Shown here: one piece after another, positions 9,262 through 18,359 of the stretch | How positions within the stretch are numbered: the first letter of the stretch is position 1 | Layout: every line of letters begins with the position of its first letter | From: JANXSS01 sp025356535 | GTDB lineage: Bacteria > Pseudomonadota > Gammaproteobacteria > Burkholderiales > Burkholderiaceae_D | DNA: 64,000 bases | NCBI GenBank assembly: GCA_043762325.1 | Contig: JAYUMU010000012.1 | Coordinates: 3,629 to 67,628 of the forward strand | Direction: 5' to 3' | The notes under the pieces: model-generated | Seen by the model: the letters and a program-made list of their open reading frames with translations, nothing else | What the model was told of the DNA's origin: nothing | The model's database searches: none | Position numbers and translations under genes: made by a program

Positions 9262-10443
9262 ATGACCGACGCCGTCATCGTATCCACCGCCCGCACCGCG
9301 CTTGCAAAATCCTGGAAGGGCGCCTTCAACATGACCCATGGCGCGACCCTGGGCGGTCATGCAACCCGGGCCGCCATCGAGCGTGCAGGGATCGATCCGG
9401 CCGAAGTCGAGGACCTGATCATCGGTTGCGCCACGCCCGAAGGCGCAACCGGCAGCAACATCGCCCGCCAGATCGCCTTGCGTGCCGGTTGCCCGGTGAC
9501 GACTGCCGGCATGACCATCAACCGCTTCTGCTCGTCGGGTCTGCAGACCATTGCGACAGCCGCGCAGCGCATCATCGCCGGCGAAGGCGACATCTACGCC
9601 GCCGGCGGCGTCGAATCGATCTCCTGCGTGCAGCAGGAAGCCAATCACCACATGATTGCCGAAGTCTGGCTCAAGCAGAACAAGCCGGAACTCTACTGGC
9701 CGATGCTGCAGACCGCCGAGACGGTCGCCAAGCGCTACAAGATCAGCCGCGAGCGCCAGGATGCCTATGGCGTGCAGAGCCAGCAGCGCGCATTCGCCGC
9801 ACTGAACGCCGGCAAGTTCAATGACGAGATCGCGCCGATGACCACCGTCATGGGCGTCGCTGACAAGGCCACCGGCATGCTGATGACCAAGGAAGTGACG
9901 ATCTCGGCCGATGAAGGCATTCGCGGCGACACCACCATCGAAGCGGTCTCGAAGATCCGTTCGGCAATGCCGGGCGGCGTCATCTCGGCGGGTAACGCCA
10001 GCCAGTTTTCCGACGGCGCCTCGGTTGCCATCGTCATGAGCAGCAAGGTGGCCGAAGCCAAGGGCTTGAAGCCGCTTGGCATCTTCCGCGGTTTTGCAAT
10101 CGCCGGCTGCGAGCCCGATGAAATGGGCATCGGCCCGGTGTATGCAATTCCAAAGCTGCTGAAGAAAGCCGGACTGAAGGTCGAAGACATCGACCTGTGG
10201 GAACTGAACGAAGCCTTTGCCGTGCAGGTGCTGTATTGCGCCGACACGCTCGGCATTCCGCTCGACCGCCTCAACGTCAACGGCGGCGCGATCGCGGTCG
10301 GCCATCCGTACGGCGTCTCCGGCGCGCGCCTGACCGGGCATGCGCTGATCGAAGGCAAGCGGCGCGGCGCAAAGTATGTCGTCGTCACGATGTGCATCGG
10401 CGGTGGCCAGGGCGCGGCCGGCCTGTTCGAAGTCTGCCACTGA
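9262..10443 (+). CDS. acetyl-CoA acyltransferase (degradative thiolase)
   Basis: A 393-residue thiolase that cleaves 3-ketoacyl-CoA with CoA, the last step of beta-oxidation. The acyl-accepting Cys90 lies in NRFCSSGLQ, His348 in AIAVGHPYGVSGAR and the second catalytic Cys378 in VTMCIGGGQG, so the active site is complete. Length is normal. AGGAG lies 8-12 bp before the ATG. It is the first gene of an eight-gene + strand cluster (thiolase, acyl-CoA dehydrogenase, Dabb, SDR, thioesterase, MDR, SDR, epoxide hydrolase-like), consistent with catabolism of an acyl-CoA. A biosynthetic PhaA role is less likely given the neighbours. Confidence 0.92.
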   Translation: MTDAVIVSTARTALAKSWKGAFNMTHGATLGGHATRAAIERAGIDPAEVEDLIIGCATPEGATGSNIARQIALRAGCPVTTAGMTINRFCSSGLQTIATAAQRIIAGEGDIYAAGGVESISCVQQEANHHMIAEVWLKQNKPELYWPMLQTAETVAKRYKISRERQDAYGVQSQQRAFAALNAGKFNDEIAPMTTVMGVADKATGMLMTKEVTISADEGIRGDTTIEAVSKIRSAMPGGVISAGNASQFSDGASVAIVMSSKVAEAKGLKPLGIFRGFAIAGCEPDEMGIGPVYAIPKLLKKAGLKVEDIDLWELNEAFAVQVLYCADTLGIPLDRLNVNGGAIAVGHPYGVSGARLTGHALIEGKRRGAKYVVVTMCIGGGQGAAGLFEVCH

Positions 10444-10543
10444 CCGTTTCGACGGGACGGCCTGCAACCGGCCCTAGTGCAACCTGAAACCGGCGCCGCA
10501 TCGCGCAGTCACGCGGCGCCCGAACAGCAACGGGACCCCAGCA

Positions 10544-12364
10544 ATGCAATCAAAGATACTGTCACGCCGCGACCTCGACTTCCTGCTCTATGAATGGCTC
10601 AACGTCGAGCAACTGACCGCGCGCAGCCGCTACGCCGATCATTCGCGCGAAACCTTCGATGCGGCAATCGACACCTGCGAACAGATCGCCAACGACCTGT
10701 TTGCGCCGCACAACAAGAAGAACGATCAGCACGAGCCGCATTTCGATGGCGAGCAGGTGCAGATGATCCCCGAGGTCAAGGCCGCACTCGATGTCTTTTC
10801 TGCCGCCGGCCTGATGGCGGCCGGCCAGGACTTCGACCACGGCGGCATGCAGTTGCCGGTGGTGGTCGAGAAAGCCGGCTTTGCCTACTTCAAGGGCGCC
10901 AACGTCGGCACCTCCTCGTATCCGTTTTTGACGATCGGCAACGCCAACACGCTGATGAAGTGCGGCACGCCCGAGCAGATCGAGACCTTCGTCAAGCCGA
11001 TGCTGGCCGGGCGCTTCTTCGGCACCATGTGCCTGTCGGAGCCGCAGGCCGGATCGAGCCTGTCGGACATCGTCACCCGCGCCACGCCGCAGGACGACGG
11101 CACCTACCGGCTGACCGGCAACAAGATGTGGATCTCCGCCGGCGAGCATGAACTGTCGGAAAACATCGTCCACCTGGTGCTGGCAAAGGTGCCCGGCCCG
11201 GACGGCAAGCTGATTCCCGGCGTCAAGGGCATTTCGCTGTTCATCGTGCCGAAAAAACTGGTCAATCCGGACGGCACCCTGGGCGAGCGCAACGACGTCG
11301 TGCTGGCCGGCCTGAACCACAAGATGGGCTATCGCGGCACCACCAACTGCCTGCTCAATTTCGGCGAAGGCAAGTTCAAACCGGGCGGGCGCGCCGGCGC
11401 CGTCGGCTACCTGGTCGGCGATGTGCACCGGGGACTGGCCAACATGTTCCACATGATGAACGAGGCGAGGATCGGCGTGGGACTGGGCGCCGTCATGCTC
11501 GGCTACACCGGCTACCTGCATGCGCTCGACTATGCCCGCAGCCGCCCGCAGGGACGCCATCCCTTGAACAAGGACCCGGCGCTGCCGCAGTTGCCGATCA
11601 TCGAGCACACCGACGTGCGGCGCATGCTGCTGGCGCAGAAATCCTATGTCGAGGGCGGCCTGGCGCTGGCCTTGTACTGCGCCAGGCTGGTCGACGACGA
11701 GCGCACGGAGCCGTCGCCCGAGGCACGCCGCAAGGCGACGCTGCTGCTCGACATCCTCACGCCGATCGCAAAATCCTGGCCCTCCCAGTGGTGCCTGGAA
11801 GCGAACAACCTGGCGATCCAGGTCCATGGCGGCTACGGCTACACGCGTGAATACAATGTCGAGCAGTTCTATCGCGACAACCGCCTGAATCCGATCCACG
11901 AAGGCACGCACGGCATCCAGGGTCTCGATCTGCTGGGCCGCAAGGTGGTCATGCAGGACGGCGCCGCATTCGACGCCCTGCGCAGCACGATGACCGGCAC
12001 GATTGCGCAGGCAGCGGCCCATCCTGCATTGCAGGCCTACGGCGCGGCGCTGCAGGCGGCGCTGGCGCGCATGAGCGACGCCACCGCCACGCTGCATGCG
12101 GTAGGCGACCTGAACCGCACGCTGGCCAACGCCTCGATCTATCTCGAAGCGTTCGGCCACATGGTGCTGGCCTGGATCTGGCTGGAACAGGCGCTGCTGT
12201 GCGTGGACAAGGCGCACACGCAGCACGACGCGGATTTCTACCGCGGCAAGCTGCAGGCCTGCGCCTATTTCTTCAAATGGGAGCTGCCGAAGATCGACGC
12301 GCAGATCGCGCTGCTGGAGAGCATCGACACCACCACGCTGGACATGCAGGACGGCTGGTTCTGA
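10544..12364 (+). CDS. acyl-CoA dehydrogenase, large DmdC-type
   Basis: A 606-residue FAD acyl-CoA dehydrogenase, longer than the classic ~380-residue type. It has an extra N-terminal stretch (YEWLNVEQL) and a C-terminal extension, as in the 3-methylmercaptopropionyl-CoA dehydrogenase (DmdC)-like group. CLSEPQAGSSLSDI and KMWISAGEHEL are flavin/substrate motifs, and IHEGTHGIQ places the probable catalytic base at Glu453. It would oxidise the acyl-CoA to the 2-enoyl-CoA. The stop overlaps the next start by one base (TGATG). A DmdB-type ligase occurs at 43369 with a similar upstream motif. True substrate not known; DmdC-like proteins are often annotated without proof. Confidence 0.9.
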   Translation: MQSKILSRRDLDFLLYEWLNVEQLTARSRYADHSRETFDAAIDTCEQIANDLFAPHNKKNDQHEPHFDGEQVQMIPEVKAALDVFSAAGLMAAGQDFDHGGMQLPVVVEKAGFAYFKGANVGTSSYPFLTIGNANTLMKCGTPEQIETFVKPMLAGRFFGTMCLSEPQAGSSLSDIVTRATPQDDGTYRLTGNKMWISAGEHELSENIVHLVLAKVPGPDGKLIPGVKGISLFIVPKKLVNPDGTLGERNDVVLAGLNHKMGYRGTTNCLLNFGEGKFKPGGRAGAVGYLVGDVHRGLANMFHMMNEARIGVGLGAVMLGYTGYLHALDYARSRPQGRHPLNKDPALPQLPIIEHTDVRRMLLAQKSYVEGGLALALYCARLVDDERTEPSPEARRKATLLLDILTPIAKSWPSQWCLEANNLAIQVHGGYGYTREYNVEQFYRDNRLNPIHEGTHGIQGLDLLGRKVVMQDGAAFDALRSTMTGTIAQAAAHPALQAYGAALQAALARMSDATATLHAVGDLNRTLANASIYLEAFGHMVLAWIWLEQALLCVDKAHTQHDADFYRGKLQACAYFFKWELPKIDAQIALLESIDTTTLDMQDGWF

Positions 12365-12681
12365 TGCTGCGCCACGTCGTCATGTGGAAGTTGAAGGACC
12401 ATGCCGAAGGCGCCGACCGCGCCGCGAACCTGGTGAAAATGCAGGCGCTGCTCGATAGCTGCATCGACCTGGTGCCGGGCATGCTGCAGTTCACCACGGC
12501 GGTAGCCGCGCCGGGTTTCGAGGCGACCTGCGACATCATTCTCGACGCGACCTTTGCCAGCCGCGCGGCGCTGGACGCCTATCAATCGCATCCGCATCAT
12601 GTTGCGATGAAGCCGTTCATCGGCGCCATCCGGGCCGAGCGGCAATGCATGGATTACGAAGTGCCGGACCGGCTGCCCTGA
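12364..12681 (+). CDS. Dabb (stress-responsive alpha/beta barrel) domain protein
   Basis: A 105-residue protein starting MLRHVVMWKLKDHAEG, the typical first strand of the Dabb domain (ferredoxin-like dimeric barrel). It has the FEATCDIILDATFASRAALDAYQSHPHH stretch common to the family. The start overlaps the stop of the dehydrogenase gene, so translation is probably coupled. Dabb proteins have varied or unknown roles, some in polyketide or aromatic chemistry; here it is presumably a helper of the pathway. Confidence 0.85.
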   Translation: MLRHVVMWKLKDHAEGADRAANLVKMQALLDSCIDLVPGMLQFTTAVAAPGFEATCDIILDATFASRAALDAYQSHPHHVAMKPFIGAIRAERQCMDYEVPDRLP

Positions 12682-12735
12682 AGCCCGGTTCGCAATAGCT
12701 GACCCCATCGACAAACAAATAAAAAAGGAGACGAC

Positions 12736-13518
12736 ATGCGCACCACACAACAACTTTTCGATCTGACCGGCCGCACTGCACTGGTCACCGGCGGCTCGCG
12801 CGGACTCGGGCTGCAGATTGCCGAAGCGCTGGGCGAGCAGGGCGCGAAAATCGTCATCAGCGCCCGCAAGCAGAATGAGCTCGACGAAGCCGTCGCCCAC
12901 CTGAGTGCGCGTGGCATCGACGCATCGGCGATTGCCGCCGACCTATCGCTGGAGAGCGCGGTGCAGCCGCTGGTGACCGAAGCCATGCAGCGCCTCGGCC
13001 ATATCGACATCCTGGTCAACAATGCGGGCGCGAGCTGGGGCGCGCCGGCCGAGGACCATCCGATCGAAGCCTGGGACAAGGTGATGAACCTGAACATCCG
13101 CAGCATCTTCATGCTGTCGCAGGCGGTCGGCAAAGCGTCGATGATTCCACGCAAGTACGGCCGCATCGTCAACGTCGCCTCGATCGCCGGCCTGTTCGGC
13201 AACGGCCCGGACTCGATGCAGACCATCGCCTACAACACGTCCAAGGGCGCGGTGGTCAATTTTACCCGCACGCTGGCCGGCGAATGGGGCCGCTACAACA
13301 TCACGGTTAATGCGGTCGCGCCCGGTTTCTTTCCCTCGAAGATGACCAAGGGCTTGCTCGACCGGCTCGGCCGCGACGAAATCGCCTCGCATGCGCCGCT
13401 GCAGCGCCTGGGCGACGACGAGGACCTGAAAGGCGCCGCACTGCTGTTTGCCTCCGACGCCGGCAAACACATCACAGGACAGATCCTGGCCGTCGATGGC
13501 GGCGTCTCGGCCGTCTGA
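12736..13518 (+). CDS. SDR family oxidoreductase
   Basis: A 260-residue classical short-chain dehydrogenase. It carries the cofactor motif TGGSRGLGLQ, NNAGA, and the active-site YNTSK with Tyr166 and Lys170. It ends with GQILAVDGG, as in 3-hydroxyacyl and glucose dehydrogenase-like SDRs. AAAAAAGGAGAC precedes the ATG. In this cluster it most likely interconverts a hydroxy and a keto group of a pathway intermediate, possibly the 3-hydroxyacyl-CoA step. Specificity cannot be read from the sequence. Confidence 0.9.
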   Translation: MRTTQQLFDLTGRTALVTGGSRGLGLQIAEALGEQGAKIVISARKQNELDEAVAHLSARGIDASAIAADLSLESAVQPLVTEAMQRLGHIDILVNNAGASWGAPAEDHPIEAWDKVMNLNIRSIFMLSQAVGKASMIPRKYGRIVNVASIAGLFGNGPDSMQTIAYNTSKGAVVNFTRTLAGEWGRYNITVNAVAPGFFPSKMTKGLLDRLGRDEIASHAPLQRLGDDEDLKGAALLFASDAGKHITGQILAVDGGVSAV

Positions 13519-13529
13519 ACCCGACCGCC

Positions 13530-13982
13530 ATGGCGCTTCTGACACACGATTCGGCGCCGCAGCCGTTTCCGTCCGACATACCGTTCCTGAGCGACCTCGG
13601 CGTCGAATTCCTCGGCATGGGCGACGGCGAAGCGCAGGTGGCGCTGACGCTGCAGGCGCGTCACTGCAACAGCTGGCATGTCGCCCATGGCGGCGTCGTC
13701 ATGACGCTGCTCGATGTCGTCATGGCGATGGCCGGGCGCTCGCTCGACCCCGACGCCCGTGGCGGCGTGACGGTGGAAATGAAGACCAGCTTCGTGCAGC
13801 CGGCCGGCAACGCCGGCTCGCGCATCGTCGCCCGTGGCCGCGCCTTTCACCGATCGACGACGATGGTGTTCTGCGAAGCCGACCTGTGGAACGAAGACCG
13901 GCTGGTAGCCAAGGCAATGGGCACGTTCAAGTACTTGAAGCGCAGCGCTTCTTCCCGGACCGGCAAGCCTGAGCCAGGTTGA
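13530..13982 (+). CDS. PaaI-type hotdog-fold thioesterase
   Basis: A 150-residue protein with hotdog features: HVAHGGVVMTLLDVVMAMAG and VTVEMKTSFVQPA, typical of PaaI/YdiI acyl-CoA thioesterases. It starts 11 bp after the preceding SDR gene. It would hydrolyse stalled or toxic acyl-CoA esters and return CoA. No strong ribosome site is visible, so coupling to the SDR gene is likely. Confidence 0.88.
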   Translation: MALLTHDSAPQPFPSDIPFLSDLGVEFLGMGDGEAQVALTLQARHCNSWHVAHGGVVMTLLDVVMAMAGRSLDPDARGGVTVEMKTSFVQPAGNAGSRIVARGRAFHRSTTMVFCEADLWNEDRLVAKAMGTFKYLKRSASSRTGKPEPG

Positions 13983-14057
13983 TCCGGCCTGATTCGGTTT
14001 GATTCGCCCCCCCACGGCCACGCATACCGCATACAACCTTTTCTGAAAGCGATACCC

Positions 14058-15053
14058 ATGACAACCTATCAACGCCTGGTGCTTGCCTCCCGACCGCAGG
14101 GTGCAGTATTGGCAACCGACTTTCGCCTGGAGACAGCCACCGTGGCGCCGCTGAAGGACGGTCAAGTCCTGGTGCGCAATCATTTCCTGTCGCTCGACCC
14201 CTACATGCGCATGCGCATGGAAGACGTCAAGAGCTATGCAGCACCGCAGGCGATCGGCGAGACCATGATCGGCGGCACGGTCGGTGAAGTGGTCGAATCG
14301 AAGCATCCGAAATATGCTGCCGGCGACACGGTCGTGGGCATGCTCGGCTGGGCCGAAATGGGCGTCTGCGATGGCATGCAGCTGCGCCGGGTCGACGCCA
14401 CCCACGTGCCGCTGTCGGCCTACCTGGGCGCGGTCGGCATGCCCGGCATGACCGCCTGGTACGGCCTGACCCAGATCATCGCGCCGAAAGCCGGCGAAAC
14501 AGTGGTGGTGTCGGCCGCCAGCGGCGCCGTCGGCAGCGTCGTCGGGCAACTGGCGAAGCTGCGCGGCTGCCGCGCCGTCGGCATTGCCGGCGGCGCCGAG
14601 AAATGCGCCTATGTCGTCGATGAATTGGGCTTCGATGCCTGCATCGATTACAAGGCCGGCAACCTGGCCGCAGACATCAAGGCCGCCACGCCCGACGGCA
14701 TCGACGGCATCTTCGAAAACGTCGGCGGCACGATCTTCGACACCTGCCTGGCGCGCATGAATCCGTTTGGCCGGATCGCCCTGTGCGGCCTGATCTCGGG
14801 CTATGACGGCGAGCCGATGACGATCAGTAACGTGCGCAATTTCCTGACCATGCGCCTGTCGATGCGCGGCTTCATCGTCTCGGAACACATCGAACTGTGG
14901 CCGCAGGGACTGGGCGAGCTGGGCGGCCTGGTCGCCGGCGGCAAGCTGAAATTTCGCGAGTCGGTGGCGCAGGGACTGGCAGCCGCACCGGAGGCCTTCA
15001 TCGGTCTGCTAAAGGGCCGCAACTTCGGCAAGCAGCTCGTCAAGCTGGTCTGA
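14058..15053 (+). CDS. NADP-dependent MDR-family oxidoreductase (CurA/leukotriene B4 dehydrogenase type)
   Basis: A 331-residue zinc-free medium-chain reductase: SLDPYMRMRM near residue 50, GMTAWYGL, and the nucleotide motif VVVSAASGAVGSVVGQLAK. These enzymes reduce the double bond of alpha,beta-unsaturated ketones or enals with NADPH. Its presence beside an acyl-CoA dehydrogenase and two SDRs suggests a substrate with extra unsaturation or a carbonyl. AAAGCG precedes the ATG only weakly. Confidence 0.9.
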   Translation: MTTYQRLVLASRPQGAVLATDFRLETATVAPLKDGQVLVRNHFLSLDPYMRMRMEDVKSYAAPQAIGETMIGGTVGEVVESKHPKYAAGDTVVGMLGWAEMGVCDGMQLRRVDATHVPLSAYLGAVGMPGMTAWYGLTQIIAPKAGETVVVSAASGAVGSVVGQLAKLRGCRAVGIAGGAEKCAYVVDELGFDACIDYKAGNLAADIKAATPDGIDGIFENVGGTIFDTCLARMNPFGRIALCGLISGYDGEPMTISNVRNFLTMRLSMRGFIVSEHIELWPQGLGELGGLVAGGKLKFRESVAQGLAAAPEAFIGLLKGRNFGKQLVKLV

Positions 15054-15079
15054 AAATCTAAACAATCCAAGGGGACGAC

Positions 15080-15988
15080 ATGGAAAACCATCGCGGCAAG
15101 GTCGCCGTCATCACCGGCGGCGCCAGCGGTTTCGGTCTGGAGTTTGCACGGCTGGGCGCTGCACGCGGCATGAAACTGGTGCTGGCCGACGTCCAGCAGA
15201 ATGCCCTCGACACGGCGCGCGCGGAACTGGAAGCAGCCGGCGCCGAAGTGCTGGCCATGCAATGCGACGTGCGCAGCGGCGCGGCAGTGCAGGCGCTGGC
15301 CGACGCCACCATGGCGCGCTTCGGCGCGGTGCACCTGCTGTTCAACAATGCCGGCGTGGGCGCCGGCGGCCTGGTCTGGGAAAACACCCAGGCCGACTGG
15401 GAGTGGGTGCTTGGCGTCAATCTCTGGGGCGTGATCCACGGCGTGCGCATCTTCACGCCGCTGATGCTGGCGTGCGCCGCGAGCGATCCGGCCTACCGCG
15501 GCCACATCGTCAACACCGCCTCGATGGCGGGCCTGCTCAATGCGCCGACGATGGGCATCTACAACGTCTCCAAGCATGCGGTGGTGTCGCTGTCGGAGTC
15601 GCTCTACCAGGATCTGAAGCTGGTCGACGCGCCGATTGGCGCATCGGTGCTGTGCCCGTATTTCGTGCCGACCGGTATCAGCCAGTCGCAGCGCAACCGG
15701 CCCGCCGATGTAAGCAACGCCGATGCCGAGCCGACCGCCAGCCAGCGCGCGGCCCAGGCCATGTCGGAAAAGGCGGTCGGCTCCGGCAGGGTCTCGGCCG
15801 TCGAGGTCGCCCGCATGACCTTCGAAGCCATCGATGCCGAGCGTTTCTACATCTATTCGCATCCGCATGCATTGTCGAACGTGCAGCAGCGCATGGAAGA
15901 AATCGTCGCCATGAAAAATCCCGGCGATCCTTATGCAGCCGTGCCGCACATCCGCGACATGCTGCGCGCCAAGCTGCAGGCAGGCTGA
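15080..15988 (+). CDS. SDR family NAD(P)-dependent oxidoreductase
   Basis: A 302-residue classical SDR with TGGASGFG, NNAGVG, and YNVSK giving Tyr161 and Lys165. The C-terminal tail of about 50 residues (HPHALSNVQQRMEEIV) is longer than the minimal fold and resembles a subgroup found in actinobacterial and betaproteobacterial lipid or steroid-like catabolic loci. AAGGGGACGAC precedes the ATG. It is the second SDR of the cluster; substrate unknown. Confidence 0.9.
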   Translation: MENHRGKVAVITGGASGFGLEFARLGAARGMKLVLADVQQNALDTARAELEAAGAEVLAMQCDVRSGAAVQALADATMARFGAVHLLFNNAGVGAGGLVWENTQADWEWVLGVNLWGVIHGVRIFTPLMLACAASDPAYRGHIVNTASMAGLLNAPTMGIYNVSKHAVVSLSESLYQDLKLVDAPIGASVLCPYFVPTGISQSQRNRPADVSNADAEPTASQRAAQAMSEKAVGSGRVSAVEVARMTFEAIDAERFYIYSHPHALSNVQQRMEEIVAMKNPGDPYAAVPHIRDMLRAKLQAG

Positions 15989-16031
15989 GGCGCCGTCGCC
16001 GCGACCCTTTCAACCAACGGGAGCCACCCCC

Positions 16032-16931
16032 ATGTCCGCCACGATCCAAGACCGGCAATTCGTCACGCTCGACAACGGCATTCGATTGCATTACGCCAGC
16101 GCGGGCGAGCAGGGGCGCCCGCTGATGCTGTTTCTGCACGGTTTCCCGGAATTCTGGTACGAGTGGCATGCCCAGCTTGCCGAGTTCGGCGCCGATCATT
16201 TTGCGGTGGCGCCGGATTTGCGCGGCTTTAACCTCTCCGACATGCCTTCTGAGGTTGCGGCCTACAAGGCGCGCCACGTCATCGACGACCTGGTGCGGCT
16301 GATCGCGCATCTCGGCTACGAACGCTGCATCCTGGTGGCACACGACTGGGGCGGCGCGATCGCCTGGAACATGGCGCTGTCGCATCCGCAGTTGCTGCAG
16401 CGGCTCATCATCGTCAATGCGCCGCATCCCTATCTGTTCCTGAAGGCGCTGGCGACCGACCCGGCGCAACAGGCTGCCAGCAGCTACATGAACTGGCTGC
16501 GTGCGGCCGACTCCGAAACGGCGCTGGCAGCAGACGACTTCAAGCGCATGGAAGGATTTTTCGCGGCCATGGGCCAGGGCCCGGCCGACTGGTTCGACGG
16601 CGACACCCGCGCGCGCTATCACGCGGCATGGGCGCGCGGCCTGCAGGGCGGCGTCAACTACTACCGCGCCACGCCCGCCCATCCGCCGACGCCGACCGAA
16701 CCGGGGCCGCTGAAGCTGACCCTGCGCCCGGAAGATTTCACGGTGACCGTGCCAACGCGCGTCATCTGGGGCGAGGCCGACATGGCCTTGCCGGCAAGCC
16801 TGCTCGATGGCCTGGAAGACGTGGTCACCGATCTGCAGGTACAGCGCATCGCCGACGGCAGCCACTGGGTCATCCATGAACAGCCAGAGCGCATCAACCG
16901 CCTGATCCGGGGATTTCTGCCTGCGGATTGA
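16032..16931 (+). CDS. alpha/beta hydrolase, epoxide hydrolase-like
   Basis: A 299-residue alpha/beta hydrolase. HGFPEFWYEW is the oxyanion HGxP motif, AHDWGGAIAW gives Asp105 as nucleophile (Asp, not Ser, as in epoxide hydrolases and haloalkane dehalogenases), and GSHWVIHEQPE gives His278. A start at ATG 16032 is chosen because GGGAGCC precedes it and homology begins there. It is the last gene of the catabolic cluster, with an AT-rich gap behind it. Confidence 0.88.
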   Translation: MSATIQDRQFVTLDNGIRLHYASAGEQGRPLMLFLHGFPEFWYEWHAQLAEFGADHFAVAPDLRGFNLSDMPSEVAAYKARHVIDDLVRLIAHLGYERCILVAHDWGGAIAWNMALSHPQLLQRLIIVNAPHPYLFLKALATDPAQQAASSYMNWLRAADSETALAADDFKRMEGFFAAMGQGPADWFDGDTRARYHAAWARGLQGGVNYYRATPAHPPTPTEPGPLKLTLRPEDFTVTVPTRVIWGEADMALPASLLDGLEDVVTDLQVQRIADGSHWVIHEQPERINRLIRGFLPAD

Positions 16932-17166
16932 GGTTCGCCGCCAGCAAGAACGGCATGTCGCCGGCGCGCACGCGCCATGGTTTTAAATATGACATATCTG
17001 TTACAGCTCGTGAAAACAACAAATTAATTGATATAAAATAGAAAATCATTGAGATAACGCTTTCGTGATACTGTGTTGCACCAGGGAACTATTACATTCG
17101 GTAATCCTGTTGCTTCAACTAACGAAAGTTCGCGTGCGCCACGAATTTGAGACGTTTTTGAGAATC

Positions 17167-17787
17167 ATGTCGGGGGTCGATGGCAGTGCTTGCCGATCGC
17201 CCCGATGCCGTCCGACCCGGCCTGGCGGCTTCACGATCGTCGAACTGATGATCGTGCTGGCCCTGATCGCGATCCTGAGCTCACTGGCAGCGCCGTCATT
17301 TGCCCGCTTGATTCAAGGCACGAAAATCTCCAGCGGCATCAATACCTTTCTATCGGATATGCGCTTTGCCCGCAGCGAGGCGATTCGCCGTGGCGGTGGC
17401 GTCGTCATCTGCCGCAGCGACTTTCCCGAAGCGTCCAATCCTGTCTGTGCCGCCGCCGCTGCGCCGGACGGAAACGGCTGGGCCAGCGGCTGGATCGTTT
17501 TTCAAGACCTCGAAAACGACGGCGTCAAGCGTTCCGACTCGCCGCTGCTGCGGGTGCAGTCGCCAATGCCGTCGATCAATGCCATTAAAGACAGCAAGCT
17601 GTTTTCGACAAAATTTCGCTTTACCGCCACCGGCCGGCTCGCCAATGCAAACTCGGCCACGACGCTTGTCTTCGGCGCGGCACCGTTGTTTGCAAGCGAG
17701 ACGCAACGCACCGTCTGCATCAGCCTCGGTGGCAGTGCGCGAACGGCCGGGGATGGCGCAGCAACATGCGCCGGGAGCCCGCCATGA
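17167..17787 (+). CDS. GspH/FimT family minor pseudopilin
   Basis: A 206-residue prepilin. After a ~20-residue leader comes GGFTIVELMIVLALIAIL, with predicted PilD cleavage between Gly and Phe, and Glu at position +5 of the mature protein. The C-terminal globular part has the GspH-like CRSDF and LGGSARTAG segments. It starts the minor-pilin operon; the stop overlaps the next start (ATGA). The upstream ~230 bp are AT-rich. Start chosen at ATG 17167, which gives a leader of normal length. Confidence 0.9.
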   Translation: MSGVDGSACRSPRCRPTRPGGFTIVELMIVLALIAILSSLAAPSFARLIQGTKISSGINTFLSDMRFARSEAIRRGGGVVICRSDFPEASNPVCAAAAAPDGNGWASGWIVFQDLENDGVKRSDSPLLRVQSPMPSINAIKDSKLFSTKFRFTATGRLANANSATTLVFGAAPLFASETQRTVCISLGGSARTAGDGAATCAGSPP

Positions 17788-18359
17788 GCCGTATCCCGTT
17801 GCGCGCGGCTGCTTCGAGACAGGCGGGAGCATCCCTGATGGAAGTGCTGGTGGCCATGCTCTTGCTGTCGTTCGGCATGTTGTCGCTGGCGGCGATGACG
17901 TCCTTTGCGGTGCAGATGCCGAAGCTGTCGGGCTATCGTGCGACGGCGGTCAATCTTGCAGCCGACCATATCGACCGGATGCGGGCCAACCCGATCGGGT
18001 TCGGCAACGGCGGCTACGACAAGGCGAGCAGTTACGACAGCTCGCGTGCCGTGCTGGCGATGAACGGCTCGGACGCCTGCAATTACCCGACCTGCGATCC
18101 TGCCTCGCTGTCGACGATGGACGGCGCCGTCACGAGAGCTGCGGTGCGCGCCGGCTTGCCGGCAGGCGGCATCCTGATGTCCAGGGACAGCAACACGGGC
18201 ACCGCCAGCACGACCGACGGCAACCTCTGGATCATGTGGCAGGAACCGGAATCCCGCGCACCCGTCAATGCTGCAGCGTCGGACAACTGTCCCGTCGAAG
18301 TGGCGCAGCATTACGCCAGTTCCAAGCCGCGCTGTCTCTACGTCAGGTTCAGGCTATGA
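17784..18359 (+). CDS. pilV: type IV pilus minor pilin / modification protein PilV
   Basis: A 191-residue minor pilin with leader SRQAGASLMEVLVAMLLLSFG (cleavage G/A, Glu +5). The ATHLAADHIDRMRANP-like segment (NLAADHIDRMRANPIG) is characteristic of PilV. ATG 17784 overlaps the stop of the fimT gene and CGGGAG lies upstream. It is thought to prime pilus assembly at the tip together with PilW, PilX and FimT. Confidence 0.9.
   Translation: MSRIPLRAAASRQAGASLMEVLVAMLLLSFGMLSLAAMTSFAVQMPKLSGYRATAVNLAADHIDRMRANPIGFGNGGYDKASSYDSSRAVLAMNGSDACNYPTCDPASLSTMDGAVTRAAVRAGLPAGGILMSRDSNTGTASTTDGNLWIMWQEPESRAPVNAAASDNCPVEVAQHYASSKPRCLYVRFRL

Noticed and set aside
17080..17100. Sigma-54-like promoter before the pilin operon
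   Set aside because: TGATAC and TTGCA are one base too close and the GG dinucleotide is absent.
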